NCBI RefSeq assembly: GCF_029962835.1
Contig: NC_080589.1
Location: 18,249,586 to 18,313,585, forward strand
Reading direction: 5' to 3'
From: Magnolia sinica
Lineage: Eukaryota > Streptophyta > Magnoliopsida > Magnoliales > Magnoliaceae
Length of the DNA: 64,000 bases
Positions 44,501-56,639 of the stretch are shown here, one piece after another; positions within the stretch are counted from its first letter, which is position 1; the number at the start of each line of letters is the position of its first letter. Both the position numbers and the translations under genes were made by a program. A model generated the notes under the pieces. That model worked only from the letters and a program-made list of their open reading frames with translations, made no database searches and was not told where the DNA came from.

Positions 44501-45964
44501 AACGAAGGCCAAAAAAGGGCCTTGTTATTATCCCTTCGGACCCTCACATTAGTTGGACAAAACCATGGAAATACTTGGCAAATATAAATTGTGATTTTAT
44601 GAGACTCTTTGGGTGACCTTGGGCCCCAAGAAGACTTGGACCGAGTTCGCGAACATAACCCTATAGGTGATGACTTTCCCCTTGGGCATTCCATTTCTAA
44701 GATAGCTAAACATAGTTGTACTAGATTGCTACCATGAGTTTAAGGTCGTTATATTCATTGCAGATATCAAATCTGTGATACCATGTTCACACTGTATCGT
44801 AGGCTCACTTACCAGCTAACCATTGAAATATGACTATCATTCACATGTCTTGATTAACACCTCGTCAATAGTTATTATGTAAATTCCATGATGTCTCCTA
44901 GCAGGTTGTATTGTCACTATTTAAAATCATATGTTGTCACATGTTAATATGATTGCCTTTCCATATAACTTATAGCGCTACACGTGGAGGATTCCATTAT
45001 TGTACGCAAGTCACACTTGGGATGTAACTAGACAGAACTGTGGAAGAATAGGACCCTCAAACTAGCATCACTTCTTTGATCAAGGGATCTTATTGAAACA
45101 TCCTAAGGTGGAAAACCTCATAAGCTGAGGATGGTAGTCATGGGACACTATGCTAGAGCTGTTGGCCTACGCTGGGTGACGAACCCCCCGTAGTGATCAT
45201 TGAGTTACCCAAACTGGCTGGTTGTAACTAGAATAATAATGGGTTGGTTAATCATGCATCCATAGCATATTAATAATGACGGGTGGCTAATTCTGGATGC
45301 TGTAGCACGTACCCTTAGGATCATTGGGGTATCATTTTGCTAGCTCCCATACCATCGACTATCGACCTACTGTTCCGACTGGACAATCATTCCTAGGTCG
45401 ATGATTGCATGGGTGGCGAGCCCTAGTTCGACTGGATGAACATCCCCAGGTCGATGTGCATTCATACATCCATGCATCTAATAAGACTGCATCTTATCTT
45501 TTTTGGATTATTACCTTGTTTTTCTTTAAACTATATTTGCTAAGGCGGCGATGTGAAATCTTGAGGAGAATTCACACTGACCTAGCCACTCATTCATCAA
45601 CTATCCAACTGTATAGAGTATGCAGGGACAGATGTAGAGAATGATGGTGCTGGCGTTGATGGCACGACCGTGGAGCTCGAGGAAGGATACTATGATGACG
45701 AGCCGCAACAAGAAGCAGCGGTGTATTTCGGGTTTAATCAATAGATCAATATTTTAATTTCAGTGGTTTAGTACTTTGGAACTTATGAAATTTTATAACT
45801 AAGACCCCCACCTGGGTGGGTCAAATATTTGGGCTCACATGATTATCTATACTTCATTTTGCTATCGCACTCTAAATTTGTATTTCTGCTAGTTCTCTGA
45901 TTTATAAACTCCCAAGTTTCTGAAGTGAGTCTCGTACTCGAGTTTTAGAAACCGGGGCATTACA
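41520..45964 (+). repeat. 5' LTR of the nested long-LTR element, 4445 bp
   Basis: It begins TGTAACACCCCGTACC and ends CCGGGGCATTACA. It contains a TATA box (CTATAAAAGG, 42571-42580) that is conserved in the 3' LTR, and a foldback-family segment (about 44000-44190) that is also present in the 3' LTR. The family piece was therefore already part of the LTR when the element moved. Confidence 0.85.
42571..42580 (+). promoter_or_regulatory. LTR TATA box
   Basis: CTATAAAAGG is followed about 30 bp later by pyrimidine-rich CCCTTCACCTCCCTCAC, a plausible start site. The same sequence stands at 49561-49570 in the 3' LTR. Confidence 0.6.
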
Positions 45965-45985
45965 AGTTATATCAAAGCAGAGTCT
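45965..45985 (+). promoter_or_regulatory. Primer-binding site (Met-tRNA type)
   Basis: Directly after the LTR end comes AGTTATATCAAAGCAGAG, a decayed form of TGGTATCAGAGC, complementary to the 3' end of initiator methionine tRNA. Confidence 0.65.
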
Positions 45986-46499
45986 GAGATAGCCTGGCTG
46001 TGGGATCTAAGTATACAAAATCCTTAAGTAAATACTTAGGAGAAACGTAGAAATTCTGCTTGGAAAGTAGATAGGATGATTAAACATAGAAAACAAAACA
46101 CTTAGGACCCCTTGAGAAACATCAAGACATTCATTTGAACTTAGAAACAGGAATCTTAGCGTCCCTAAAAATTTCAACTAGGAACATCCCTTAGGTTAGG
46201 GACAACTTGTACACACGTAGTAGCCAAAGTAACGGGATATCTGACCTTGACATTACTTCGTGGTTGCTCAAGAATATTTTTCCAAACACCTGAACCACAA
46301 ATTTTGATTTCTCAGGAACCCATGCTGCCCGTGCTACGGTCATAGCGTACTGATACGGTCGATATCCACCCCATCCCCTCAACCGAGTGCCAAAGAGAGC
46401 GTAGTCCGGATTACACTCTAGGCCTTTCACCAGGAATAATGAATATAGACAACGCATCAGAAACGATGGGGGATTCTCCTTCCCCACAGGTCTTCACCA

Positions 46500-47525
46500 C
46501 CAGACTGCCATCACAATACTTTGCATAAGGAACGCCGACCGTTGAGGCATCCATAAGAGATCAAACTGGGGCTACAGCCTTTGTAGCCGTTGAGCAAATG
46601 GCTACAGCCATGTAGTAATAACAAGACGTATTCATGCGCCAACAGCAAGACATGCATACACTCATGATGAAATCCTTGCGGAGTAGGGACCGCGAGGAGG
46701 CATTTTGGGAGAGAGAGGGTAGAGGTGTGGACATCTTCGAGAGGTTTTAGAGGCTTCGGCCACCGACATTCGAGGGGGCACCGGATCCAATCCAGGCAGA
46801 GCACTAGCTAGCGAGGATTTCTAGAGTGCACCGATTCACAGATGGTGAACTTGGCCACATACTTTTTAAAGGGAGAGGCGGAGAATTGGTGGCAGGGCCT
46901 GTAGCAAAGCGTCCTGGCCACATATACATGGACATAGGCTGGGTTTAGGACAAATTTCCTGGAAAAATACTTCCCCCAATCATGTAGAAATGAAAAGATA
47001 GCTCAGTTTTTGAAATTGGAGCAGGGCAGTTTGACCGTCGCCTAGTACGAGGCCCGGTTCGACGAACTCTCTCGATATATGCCTAAAGCCTTGGAGGATG
47101 CCGAATACAAATTGCAGAAGTTCAAGGAAGGACTTAGGCAGGGGATCCAATCATGGCTATGCGCCTGGGATTTTGAAGACTTCGCAGAACTAGTGGATAA
47201 GGCAATGCGGGTTGAGAAGGATTTCGAGCGCGCCCTGAGGACCCGCCCCTCAGCTAGGGATGCCCTAGTCAGGCCCAGACAGGCGCCTCCTGCCCCATCT
47301 CTGCCGGAGAGGAGAGTCAGGGTCATACCTGTAGGTGCACCACCCATGCCTTTCGTGAGAAACTGCGATTACTGCCATAAGATCAGACACTCTACGCGGA
47401 CCTGTTTCAAAAGGATAAGGGATGAAGGCATGACTCCACTAGCGGCTCGCCCCCAGTCAGGACCAGTAGTTGCCAGGACAACACCCAGGCCACAGATGTT
47501 GAGATCGGGACCTCCAGTTCACTAG
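46500..47525 (+). pseudogene. Gag of the nested element, broken
   Basis: The first part is in several frames. RLRPPTFEGAPDPIQAE near 46745-46800 is the conserved capsid start of this lineage, with a stop before it. 47079-47525 is clean: MPKALEDAEYKLQKFKEGLR, then a zinc-knuckle-like CDYCHKIRHSTRTC (C-x2-C-x4-H-x4-C) that binds element RNA. The glycine normal before the His is missing. Confidence 0.75.
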
Positions 47526-47900
47526 AGGGCCCCCCGCCCGCATATTCATTGTAGCTGCTACATACACTAAAGAGGACCTCCATCAGACCATTCATGGTAC
47601 CATTCACATCCATGTTACCCCTATTTTTCTCTTATTTGATTCCGGCGCAACCTTATCTTTCATGGACTCTGCTATAACAAATAGACTAAGGTTGAACATA
47701 ACTCGCATACATGCCCCCTTAGTTGTAGCATCCCCATGGGTAAATTTATCAAAATAGACAAGTTATATAAAGATTATCTCCTAACTCTCGCACACCATGA
47801 AGTGGCTGTGGATCTAATCCTCATGCATATGAAACAATTCGACGTCATCCTCGGATGGATTAGCTTTCTCAAGTCTGGGTAGTGATGGATTGCCGCAACA
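47526..47900 (+). pseudogene. Aspartic protease region of the nested element
   Basis: LFDSGATLSFMDSAITNRL at about 47633-47690 holds the Asp-Ser-Gly active site, conserved as FDSGATxSF in this lineage. The frame breaks on both sides. Confidence 0.7.
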
Positions 47901-48089
47901 GAACGGTCATTATAACCGTCCCTGTGCAGGCCTCCTTCACCGTAAAAGGGAAAAGTAAGCGCGGTACGCTGGAAAGCTTACAAGCCCTAGAAGAATCAGA
48001 ATCAGTCGAGTCCACCGTCAGCCGAATCCCAGTAGTGCGGGAATTCCCTGAGGTATTTCAAGAGATACCAGGACTACCCCCAAGATGAG

Positions 48090-49235
48090 CAGTAGATTTC
48101 TACATCGACCTCAAACCAGGAATTGCCCCCATATCATTACCCCTGTTTCGAATGCCCACTTGCCAAATGGAGGAACTTAGGAGCCAGATAGATGAGCTGC
48201 TGACCCAAGGTTTCATTCGCCCCAACGTCTCTCCATGGGGAGCACCGGTCCATTTTGTGAAAAAGAAGGACGGGTCGATGCGTCTTTGCATCGATTATTG
48301 GTAGTTGAATGAAGTGACGATAAAGAATAGGTACCCTCTCCCAAGTATCGACGATCTGTTCGACCAACTCAAGGGTTCTAGATACTTCTCGAAGATTGAC
48401 CTACGATCGGGGTATCACCAGCTGAGAATCAGGGATGAGGACATCCTCAAAACTGCATTCCGGACTCGCAATGGGCATTACAAGTTCTTGGTAATGTCCT
48501 TTGGACTTACAAATGCTCCAGCCGTATTCATGGACCTTATGAACTGAGTCTTCATGCCATACCTAGATCGGTTTGTGATCGTATTCATCGACGACATCTT
48601 AGTTTACTCCAAAAGCTAGGAGGAACACGAGCAACACTTGTACACAGTCCTGAGTACGCTGAAGGAAAATCAGCTGTATACTAAGCTATCAAAATATGAG
48701 TTTTGGGAAAAAGAAGTGAAGTACCCAGGGCACGCAGTGAAGAAAAAGGGTATCGCAATCGATCCCGCTAAAGTCGAAGCAGTATTTAAGTAGGACCAAC
48801 CTACCAAAGTCACCGAGGTCCAAATCTTCTTAGGCATGGTAGGGTACTACAGGTACTTTATCAAGGAATTCTCCAGAATCGCATGACCACTCACTCAACT
48901 GACAAAGAAGAACACTTGATTCACATGGGACGAGAATGCAGAAGCACCGTTCCAGGAGCTAAAGATGAGATTGACATCTGCACTAGTACTCACCCTCCCA
49001 CAAGAATGGGAAAAGTTTGTGGTGTATAGCGATGCCTCAAAGTTGGGCCTTAGCTGTGTTTTGATGCAGAACGATGGGTAATCGCTTATGCCTCTCACCA
49101 GCTAAAGAAACACGAAGAAAACTACCCAACTCATGACCTAGAGTTGGCAGCGGTAGTCTTTGCCTTAAAGACATGGAAGCATTATCTATACGGAGAGGAT
49201 TTTTAGCTATTTTGAAATACATATTAACGTAAAAA
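48090..49235 (+). pseudogene. Reverse transcriptase and RNase H of the nested element, broken
   Basis: In one frame, with several stops: [19 protein letters not shown] (48188), [15 protein letters not shown], then a stop where Arg or Gln is expected, [15 protein letters not shown] (48332), [19 protein letters not shown], and the catalytic FIDDILVYSKS (48586). RNase H follows, with [17 protein letters not shown] (49020), the catalytic Asp in YSDAS, and YLYGEDF (49180). Most stops are TAG or TGA at positions where a Trp, Arg or Gln codon would fit, as in methylation decay. The segment ends at about 49235, where an inverted piece begins. Confidence 0.85.
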
Positions 49236-49440
49236 GATTTGAATATGGCACCGACGGTCTGAACTTGGTGCGTCCCATCGAAGCATCAGAGTGGCCACCA
49301 TCTCATGCTTCTTCTTCTTACTCAGAGCATTAGCCACAGAGTTTGCCTTAGCAAAGTGGTATGAGATATCAAAGTGAAAGTCTTTAAGTATCTCCATCCA
49401 CCGACACTAGCGCGTATTTAAATCTTTTTGTGTGAATATG
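49236..49440 (-). pseudogene. Inverted RNase H C-terminal segment
   Basis: On the minus strand this reads KDLNTR, then RWMEILKDFHFDISYH and KANSVANALSKKKKHEMV. That is the end of the gypsy RNase H and the linker to integrase, which should follow the plus-strand RNase H directly. Both borders carry AAAAAGATTTGAATA-like sequence (49237-49251, and complement near 49417-49427), so the piece was flipped at a short inverted repeat. Confidence 0.75.
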
Positions 49441-49447
49441 GTTCTTA

Positions 49448-50752
49448 TGAGGAATTACAAGCCGAACTTTCAGTTTCGGGAAAACAGAGACGGGGACCGA
49501 CAGTCGTTGCTTGGGGATTTACAGAACCAATCTCAGCCACTAGACCTTTAACTCCCTTGCCTATAAAAGGGGCATTGCTGCCCTTCAGCTCCCTCACAGA
49601 TAAAAAGGAAAGGATAAAAGAAGAGAGGAGAGAAACAAAGGAAAAGAAAAGAGAGAGAAACAAAGAGGAGGAGTGAAACAGAGGGCGTTTGGTGAGCTCG
49701 GTGCACACTGCCCCAACTCAATCCGTGAAAAATGAACCGAGTCGAGTCAGTGTGGGACCACAACATCACCACCTGAGGGAAGGAAAGATAAGGGAAGAAA
49801 AGAAAGAGAGTGAAAGGAAGGTGGGTGTGTGCATGCCAGTCCAAGCTCGGGTCGGACTCAAGCAGGTAGAACCCTTCCCTCCACCCTTTTTGGAACTCTA
49901 AAATGAGCTCAAAACAAAGCTCCATCATGCCCTGCCCATGCCACGAACAGCCCTCTAAAATGGGCTCTGTTTGTGGCTAAAAACACAAACTGATAATATT
50001 TGTTTTCCAACATGAAACCAGGCTAAAAACACGACCTATGAGCAGCTGTGTATTCAGTTAAAAATGGCTGGGAATCAGCCGGATGCTTAGCTTAAAAACG
50101 GATGAGATTTATAAACATAGGATCAGCTGAAAGTCAGCTTGATACCAGCTAGAAATTTCAGCATGGGGACGGCTAAGATTTCAGCTTAATGACAGCAGAA
50201 AAAGGTCCCTTGGCTAGACCGTTAATAGGTCTGGAAACATGGGAAATCTTGGCCGTCCCTGGGGCTGAAAGTGGGCCAGACAATAGGCCAAATCCTGGCC
50301 ATTCCTGGAGTTGAAAGTGGGACAGGAAATGTCCCTGTAAGAGCTTTGATTTGGGACTAGAATCAGCCTCACCAACGGTCCATACGAAAGGCTGTCTCTG
50401 GCCTGAGAAATGGCTGAAAAATGGCTTTAAAAAGCCCTAAGCAAAGGGTCGTGGGCTGTGCTGGGCCTCACCAAATTGCAGGTGGGCCTCACCAAAAAGA
50501 TGAGGAAACCAAGCGGGCTGCACATTGGTGGGCAGTCCAAAACAGGCAGCAGGCCCTGGACGTGCACCTTAGAAATAAAATAATATTTTATTTATATAAT
50601 GTAATACATATATACATGTACTACTGGTGGGCCGCGCCATCGAGCCACGGTGGGCCGCACCAAGTTCAGACTGTCCATTGTGGACGTTGCTTCCAGGCCG
50701 TCCACCAACGGACGTGTAATGTTGGACGGTTTGCTCTACATGTAACCAAAAA

Positions 50753-50791
<39 letters not shown>

Positions 50792-53023
50792 ATAGTGAGA
50801 TGGTATATATACATAAAATACTATATATGCTGTGGTGGGCCCCACGTGGGACCCACCTATTGTGATTTGCTGGAGTGCCCCTCCAGTACATATAAAGTAT
50901 AAATAAAATAATATATGAGGGTCTCACGTACCGTGCTGTATCCAACACGTGGGGCTACCATGGCGTGTGTTTTCTTCACAGGTTCCAACTGAGAAAGGTG
51001 TGGCCCACTGCGGCACGTGTATGTCCACGCCATCCATCCAAACTGAGTCAGGTTTAAATATTTGGTGGGCCACCTCTGTGGACCCCACCTCGATGTATGT
51101 GATTTACCCAAACCATCCATCTAGTGGGCGAGCTTGTCCTAGGGGCCTAAAAGAGAATAAGGCAGATCTAGTGATCAAGTGGACCACAACAAGGATTGAA
51201 CATCCAGCTCTAAAAACTTTTGGGTCACAGAACTTTTGAGTCAATATGGTATTTATTTTTCTCTCGGTTCAGGTCTACGTGACACTATGGAAAGGTTGTA
51301 TAGAAATAAACGTGGTGTTGGGCCTGGCCATGATGCACGCACGTTGTACACGCTGTCTAGCAGTTGAACAAACGCTGACGGTACTGGAAAATGTTTAGAC
51401 GGTGTTAATCATCATTAGTGAGCCACGTACCCCATAAAATGATGGTGTATAAGTGACACACATGTTACACTTACAACTATTAAAATGAGTTTTGACATAA
51501 CCCAAGCCCTCACTTGGACCCATCCATGGAGCCACCTTGATTGGATAAAAATATGGTGGGCCTGTTCCCTCTCATGAAGGTAAAAAAAGGGCCTTGTTAT
51601 CATCCCTTCGAACCCTCACATTAGTTGGACAAAACCTTGGAAATACTTGATAAATTTAAATTGTGATTTTAGGAGACTCTTTGGGTGACCTTAGGCCGCA
51701 AGAAGAATTGGACCGAGTTCACGAACACAACCCTATAGGTGATGACTTTCCCCCTGGGCATTCCATTTCTAAGCTAGCTAAACATAGTTGTACTAGATTG
51801 CTACCATGAGTTTAAGGTCGTTATATTCATTGCAGATATCAAATCTGTGATACCATGTTCACACTGTATCGTAAGCTCACTTGCCAGCTAACCATTAAAA
51901 TATGACTATCATTCACATGTCTTGATTAACACCTCGTCAATAGTTATTATGTAAATTCCATGATGTCTCCTAGCAGGTTGTATTGTCACTATTTAGAATC
52001 ATATGTTGTCACATGTTAACATGATTGCCTTTCCATATAACTCATAGTGCTACACATGGAAGATTCCATTATTATACGCAAGTCACACTTGGGATGTAAC
52101 TAGACAGAACTGTGGAAGAAATGGACCCTCGAACTAGCATCACTTCTTTGTTCAAGGGATCTTATTGAAACATCCTAAGGTGGAAAACCTCATGAGCCAA
52201 GGATGGTGGTCATGGGACACTATGCTCGAGCTGTCGGCCTACGCTGGGTGACGAACCCCCCGTAGTGACCATTGAGTTATTCAAACTGGCTGGTCGTAAC
52301 TAGAATAATAATGGGTTGGTTAATCATGTATCCATAGTATATTGGCGATGACGGGTAGTTAATTCTGGATGTTGTAACATGTACCCTTAGGATCATTAAG
52401 GTATTGTTTCGCTAACTCTCAGGCCATCGACTATCGACCTACTATTCCGACCGGACGATCATTCCTAAGTTGATGATTGCATGGTTGACGATCCCAAGTC
52501 CGACTGGATGAGCATCCCCAGGTCGATGTGCATTCATACATCCATGCATCTAATAAGATTGCATCTTATCTGTTTTGGATTATTGCCTTGTTTTTCTTTA
52601 AACTATGTTTGCTAAGGCGGCAATGTGAAATTTTGAGGGAAATTCACACTGAGCTGGCCACTCATTCATCAACTATCCAACCATACAAAGTATGTAGGGA
52701 CGAATGTAGAGAATGATGGCACTGGCCTTGATGGCGCGACCGTGAAGCCCGAGGAAGGATATTATGATGACGAGGCAGCGGCGTATTTCGCACTTAATCC
52801 GCAGATCAATATTTTAATTTCAGTGGTTTAACACTTTGGAACTTATGAAAATTTATAACTAAGACCCCAATTGGGTGGGTCAAATATTTGGGCTCACATG
52901 ATTATCTATACTTCATTTTACTATCGCACTCCAAATTTGTATTTCCGTTAGTTCTCTAATTTATAAACTCCCGGGTTTCTGAAGCGAGTCTTGTACTCGG
53001 GTTTTAGAAACCGGGGCGTTACA
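49448..53023 (+). repeat. 3' LTR of the nested element, 5'-truncated
   Basis: Collinear with 42458-45964 of the 5' LTR and lacking the first ~938 bp. Its TATA box is at 49561. Relative to the 5' LTR it has a ~49-bp tandem duplication near 50270-50320 (CCTGGCCATTCCTGGAG repeats CTTGGCCGTCCCTGGGG) and an expanded (AT)n at 50757-50785. It ends CCGGGGCGTTACA. Confidence 0.85.
50757..50785. repeat. (AT)n microsatellite in the 3' LTR
   Basis: About 14 AT units. The same site in the 5' LTR (about 43703) has only AAATATATAATAATATAATA, so it expanded after insertion. Confidence 0.9.
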
Positions 53024-54159
53024 CATACCAAGGCCATGCGATGCAAGATATGAATGATGTCGGTCATGCCAAAGCCATGCAATGCGAGATGTAACTCAAG
53101 CATACCAATCCTCATCTGAGTCCACATACCAATACAGCTTAACTCTGGAATATCACCGGGGTCCAGTGCACTCCAAATCAGATTGTCGTCCCATCGCGCG
53201 CAATAAGGTGAGTGAAAGAGACCTCACTATCTGCTTACCAATATCGAGCTCAGCTCCTTGATAGCCGACCCATTCCTCAAGCTAGTTAAACTCAGCCTAG
53301 CTTTGCCCCCTCCTCTCGTGTGGGTAAGACCGCACCCCCTTCCAACCTATCATGACACAGTGAAAAGCGTGACCTCCTGGCATTCAGCACTCGGTGCTCA
53401 TGTATCTACTCGGTCTAGACGTTGGAGCAACCTTCTGGTACTATAAGATTTTAGGGAATTTCGCCTAGGGATATCTATAACACCCCATGTAGAATAAGAT
53501 TTTCGGTGTCCAATCCTGCCAACCACGTTACGCCTGTGGAGGCTACGACCCTAATGTGCTAGGGCGTACAGTAATTATGTCACACAATGCAAAATGCGTG
53601 AATCACACTATCCAATCATGCAGCAATCCTGCGCGTATCGCGCACTCATGTGGGCGACTCCCCTTACCAAGGAGTCGCATAACAATCTGCCCAAAGGCAT
53701 GTGTTATGATCAATCACTCATCTCATCAAAAGCATGCAGATGATGCTTATGGACATGTATCATGGATCTATATTAAGCATATTATATGATGATCACGTAT
53801 CCCCACTTATATCAAGGTTGGGCTTAAGCAGCCTACTTACAAACCTAGGGATCCGGAAGGGGTTCCTTTACCATACTATTGCGTGGCCTACTAGATGCCT
53901 TAGGGGGCCCAAATGAGTCCTAGATGGACTCTAAAATAAAAGAAGTAATTCCACTAACAACCAATGGAGGCCCAACATCTTGGGATAGCCCAATGCGAAT
54001 AGATGGATCAAGTAAATGGGGCCCAACAATTAGGGTCAACCCACTTAGAGAATGGTGCGAATGGGGCCTAAGGGAAGGTCACAATGAGGACATCTAACCA
54101 TTATTGCCCATCAATGTGGACGTATAACCAACATTGCTCCCAAGGAGTGGCCCACATAA

Positions 54160-54450
54160 GGGATTCATACACAACGTAATGCCCACACATACATCACATT
54201 GGGCCTCTCATATATCGCGTTGGGCTTCATACAAGGGCCTCAAATGTATCACAATGGGCCATGCCCATGGGCCTTGAATACATCATATTGGGCCTTAACG
54301 GATGGGGGGCAAATACAACAAGCTAGGCCTCATATAAGGGTCTCAAGTACATCACATCGGGCCTCATCAAATGGGCCCTAAATACATCAGATGGGCCAAA
54401 TCAAATGGGTCGTTTCAAATGGGCCGAATCATGGGGCCGAATCAAGCGGG
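54160..54450. repeat. Degenerate tandem repeat, TACATCACATTGGGCCTC
   Basis: Ten or so imperfect units with the alternating phrases TACATCACATTGGGCC and CAAATGGGCC. It lies within the LTR of element E and is non-coding. Confidence 0.6.
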
Positions 54451-54826
54451 CCGTACCAACTACACCATTCATCCATCTATAGAGATCATTTTAGAGCATT
54501 ATCCAAACAAATGAATCATATTAAAAGATCATCTAGACCATATCACAAATAACAGTGTGATAATGATTTCCACTGTTAAAATTTAGAGGGTTCACCATAG
54601 CGTTTATTTTCCATCCAATCAGTTCATAAAGTCACAAAGACCTGAACTGGGAGGAAAACAAATATCATATTGGTCTAAAACTTTTGTAACCCAAAGGGTT
54701 TCAATGGTGGACGTTCATACCACTATTTTCTGCAGTGGGGTCCACTTGATATTAGATCTATCTTATTTTTCTCTTTTTTTTTTGTCTCAAGCCTTAGGAC
54801 GTGAGCACCAAATGAATAACGGTTTG

Positions 54827-54926
54827 GATGGAAAACATCCATCATGGTGAGGCCGTTGACCGTCCAGCAGATGGGTGGCCAGATTACTGCCAAGTGGATG
54901 GAAAACATCCATCATGGTGAGGCCGA
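54827..54926. repeat. 31-bp direct repeat
   Basis: TGGATGGAAAACATCCATCA plus 11 further bases occurs exactly at about 54827 and 54896, separated by ~40 bp. The phrase itself contains the palindrome TGGATGGAAAACATCCATCA, so it can form a small stem. Confidence 0.75.
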
Positions 54927-56322
54927 ACATGGCACCGTCCATATGGACGGTGCAGATGAAGCACATACAGTGATGGTGGGTCCCACCAGATAGATGGACG
55001 ACGTGAATTTATCCCCACATATAGCAACCGTATGGCTGGCTGCTGATCAGTGCACGCCAGCCATCCAATTTCCCTAGAAAGGTGGGTCCCACATGGGGCC
55101 CACACGTGCAGATATACCTCTGTATATATATACACATACCTTATATATAATATAATATTATATCATATTATATGATTATAATATAATATAATATTATAAT
55201 ATATACATACCGTATATATATATACATATATTTATATAATATAGATGTCCAACATCTAGCCACCGTCCAGCTTGATGATGCACATACATCATGTTGGTCC
55301 CACGTAGTGGGCCACTAGATTTGGATCGAGCTGATATTTATTTTTCCTTTTCATCCGGGCCTGAGTGATCGTTCGATCATACGGGCCCCAAATCAGGATC
55401 TAGGTGGCCCACTTGTTGGACGGCATGGATAAAATACACACATCATAAGTGGGCCATTGATCATAGAGAGAGAGAGAGAAAGAGAGGAGGAGAGAGATCG
55501 GCGATGACGGAGGGGCCCCTCCGCTATGGGCCCCTCTTGGATACAAGCATACATTAAGGTGGGTCCCACCATATGTGGGCCCTTGAATCACAAAAAGAAT
55601 AAAATGAAAATGTGGGTCTAAGATCACCCACCGTCCACTTCTTCTTGGCTCCTTGGAAAGGTAGTTGCCTTAGCTTGGATCTCAATGGAAGATGATGAAG
55701 TTTTGATGGTTGAGATGAGAGGTGAGAGGTTAAGGAGTAGGCCACACACAAAACTCTCTCATGGAGGTTGGGAGAGCTTGGACATGGGATTTTTTTATTG
55801 CTTGGAAAATTGGGTTTGAGAAATGAGAGAGAGTGGGTTGTAAGGAGAAAGAGAGATGGGTGATGGAGTGATGGATGGGAGAGAGAGATGGGTTGTGTAA
55901 GAGTTTGTTGACTTTTGGAGTAGTTTGTGTAAGAGAGATATGGGTTGTGATGGGTTGAGTGATGTGTTGAGTGATGTGAGTACTTGACTTATACTTGACC
56001 CTTGATGGGATTGATTGATTGATTGAGGTGACATTAGGGTAGAGATTCTCTTGGGTTTTGTAATGCGCGACGTTTTCCTCGAACTGAACGTGCGCCCACA
56101 TCTCCTGGCCTAGGTATCGCCTCGGCGCGTGAGATGTAGTATCGGAACCGCGGCGACGGCGCGGTCGCTAAGGTACAAGTCTCAGGTTGAGTCAACTTGT
56201 GTTAATAGTGTGTTACTCAGGGTTGCACGCAAATGCCAGTTATAGGTCGTAAGTTGTCGAAATTCGATAGAGAGGATCGCGAGAATCTACGGAATGATAT
56301 GGACTAAGATACGGGTCTTACA

Positions 56323-56339
56323 GCTCTCCCCTCCAAATA
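56323..56339 (-). promoter_or_regulatory. Polypurine tract of element E
   Basis: The minus strand reads TATTTGGAGGGGAGAGC immediately before the LTR start TGTAAGACCC. This is where plus-strand DNA synthesis is primed in LTR elements. Confidence 0.75.
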
Positions 56340-56639
56340 AAAATTTCGTCTTCGAAATTTACACAATCATCGTGATTAGACATAACTCATAAGGAAGAAG
56401 AAACATAACATCATCATATAAAATTGAAGACAACATACAAAATACAACACATAATCAATCATCAAAGCGATGGGGATAGCGCTCTCAAATCTCGACCTTG
56501 CGCTCCTAAAAAGCTTCCTCAATAGAATGGTGACCCCACTAAACCTTCACCAACGGAATGACATTGGTCTGAAGGACCTGCTCCTTCCTATCAAGGATAC
56601 GAACTGACTGCTCAATGTAGGAAGCGTCCTCACGAACCT

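Larger units (their letters stand above)
41520..53023 (+). mobile_element. Long-LTR Ty3/gypsy element (Del/Tekay-like) nested in element E
   Basis: Complete 5' LTR (41520-45964), primer-binding site, broken gag, protease, reverse transcriptase and RNase H, an inverted RNase H segment, and a 5'-truncated 3' LTR (49448-53023). Flanks are CGTAC and CATAC (41515-41519, 53024-53028), a 5-bp target duplication with one change. Integrase is missing. Reverse transcriptase type and TGTAACACCCC...GGGGCRTTACA LTR ends fit the Del/Tekay lineage of chromoviruses (inference, as no chromodomain region remains). Confidence 0.85.
53029..56322 (-). repeat. Proximal part of the 3' LTR of element E
   Basis: On the minus strand it starts TGTAAGACCCGTATCTTAG directly after the polypurine tract. 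Its distal 0.48 kb lies at 41041-41519, across the insertion. Together they are about 3.8 kb. Inside lie a foldback-family copy (about 54470-54800), an AT-rich block (55120-55240) and other repeats. Open frames over 55.4-56.1 kb are LTR noise. Confidence 0.8.

Noticed and set aside
46191..46804. Minus-strand open frames at the start of the nested element
   Set aside because: They are antisense to the degraded gag leader and capsid region and have no domain.
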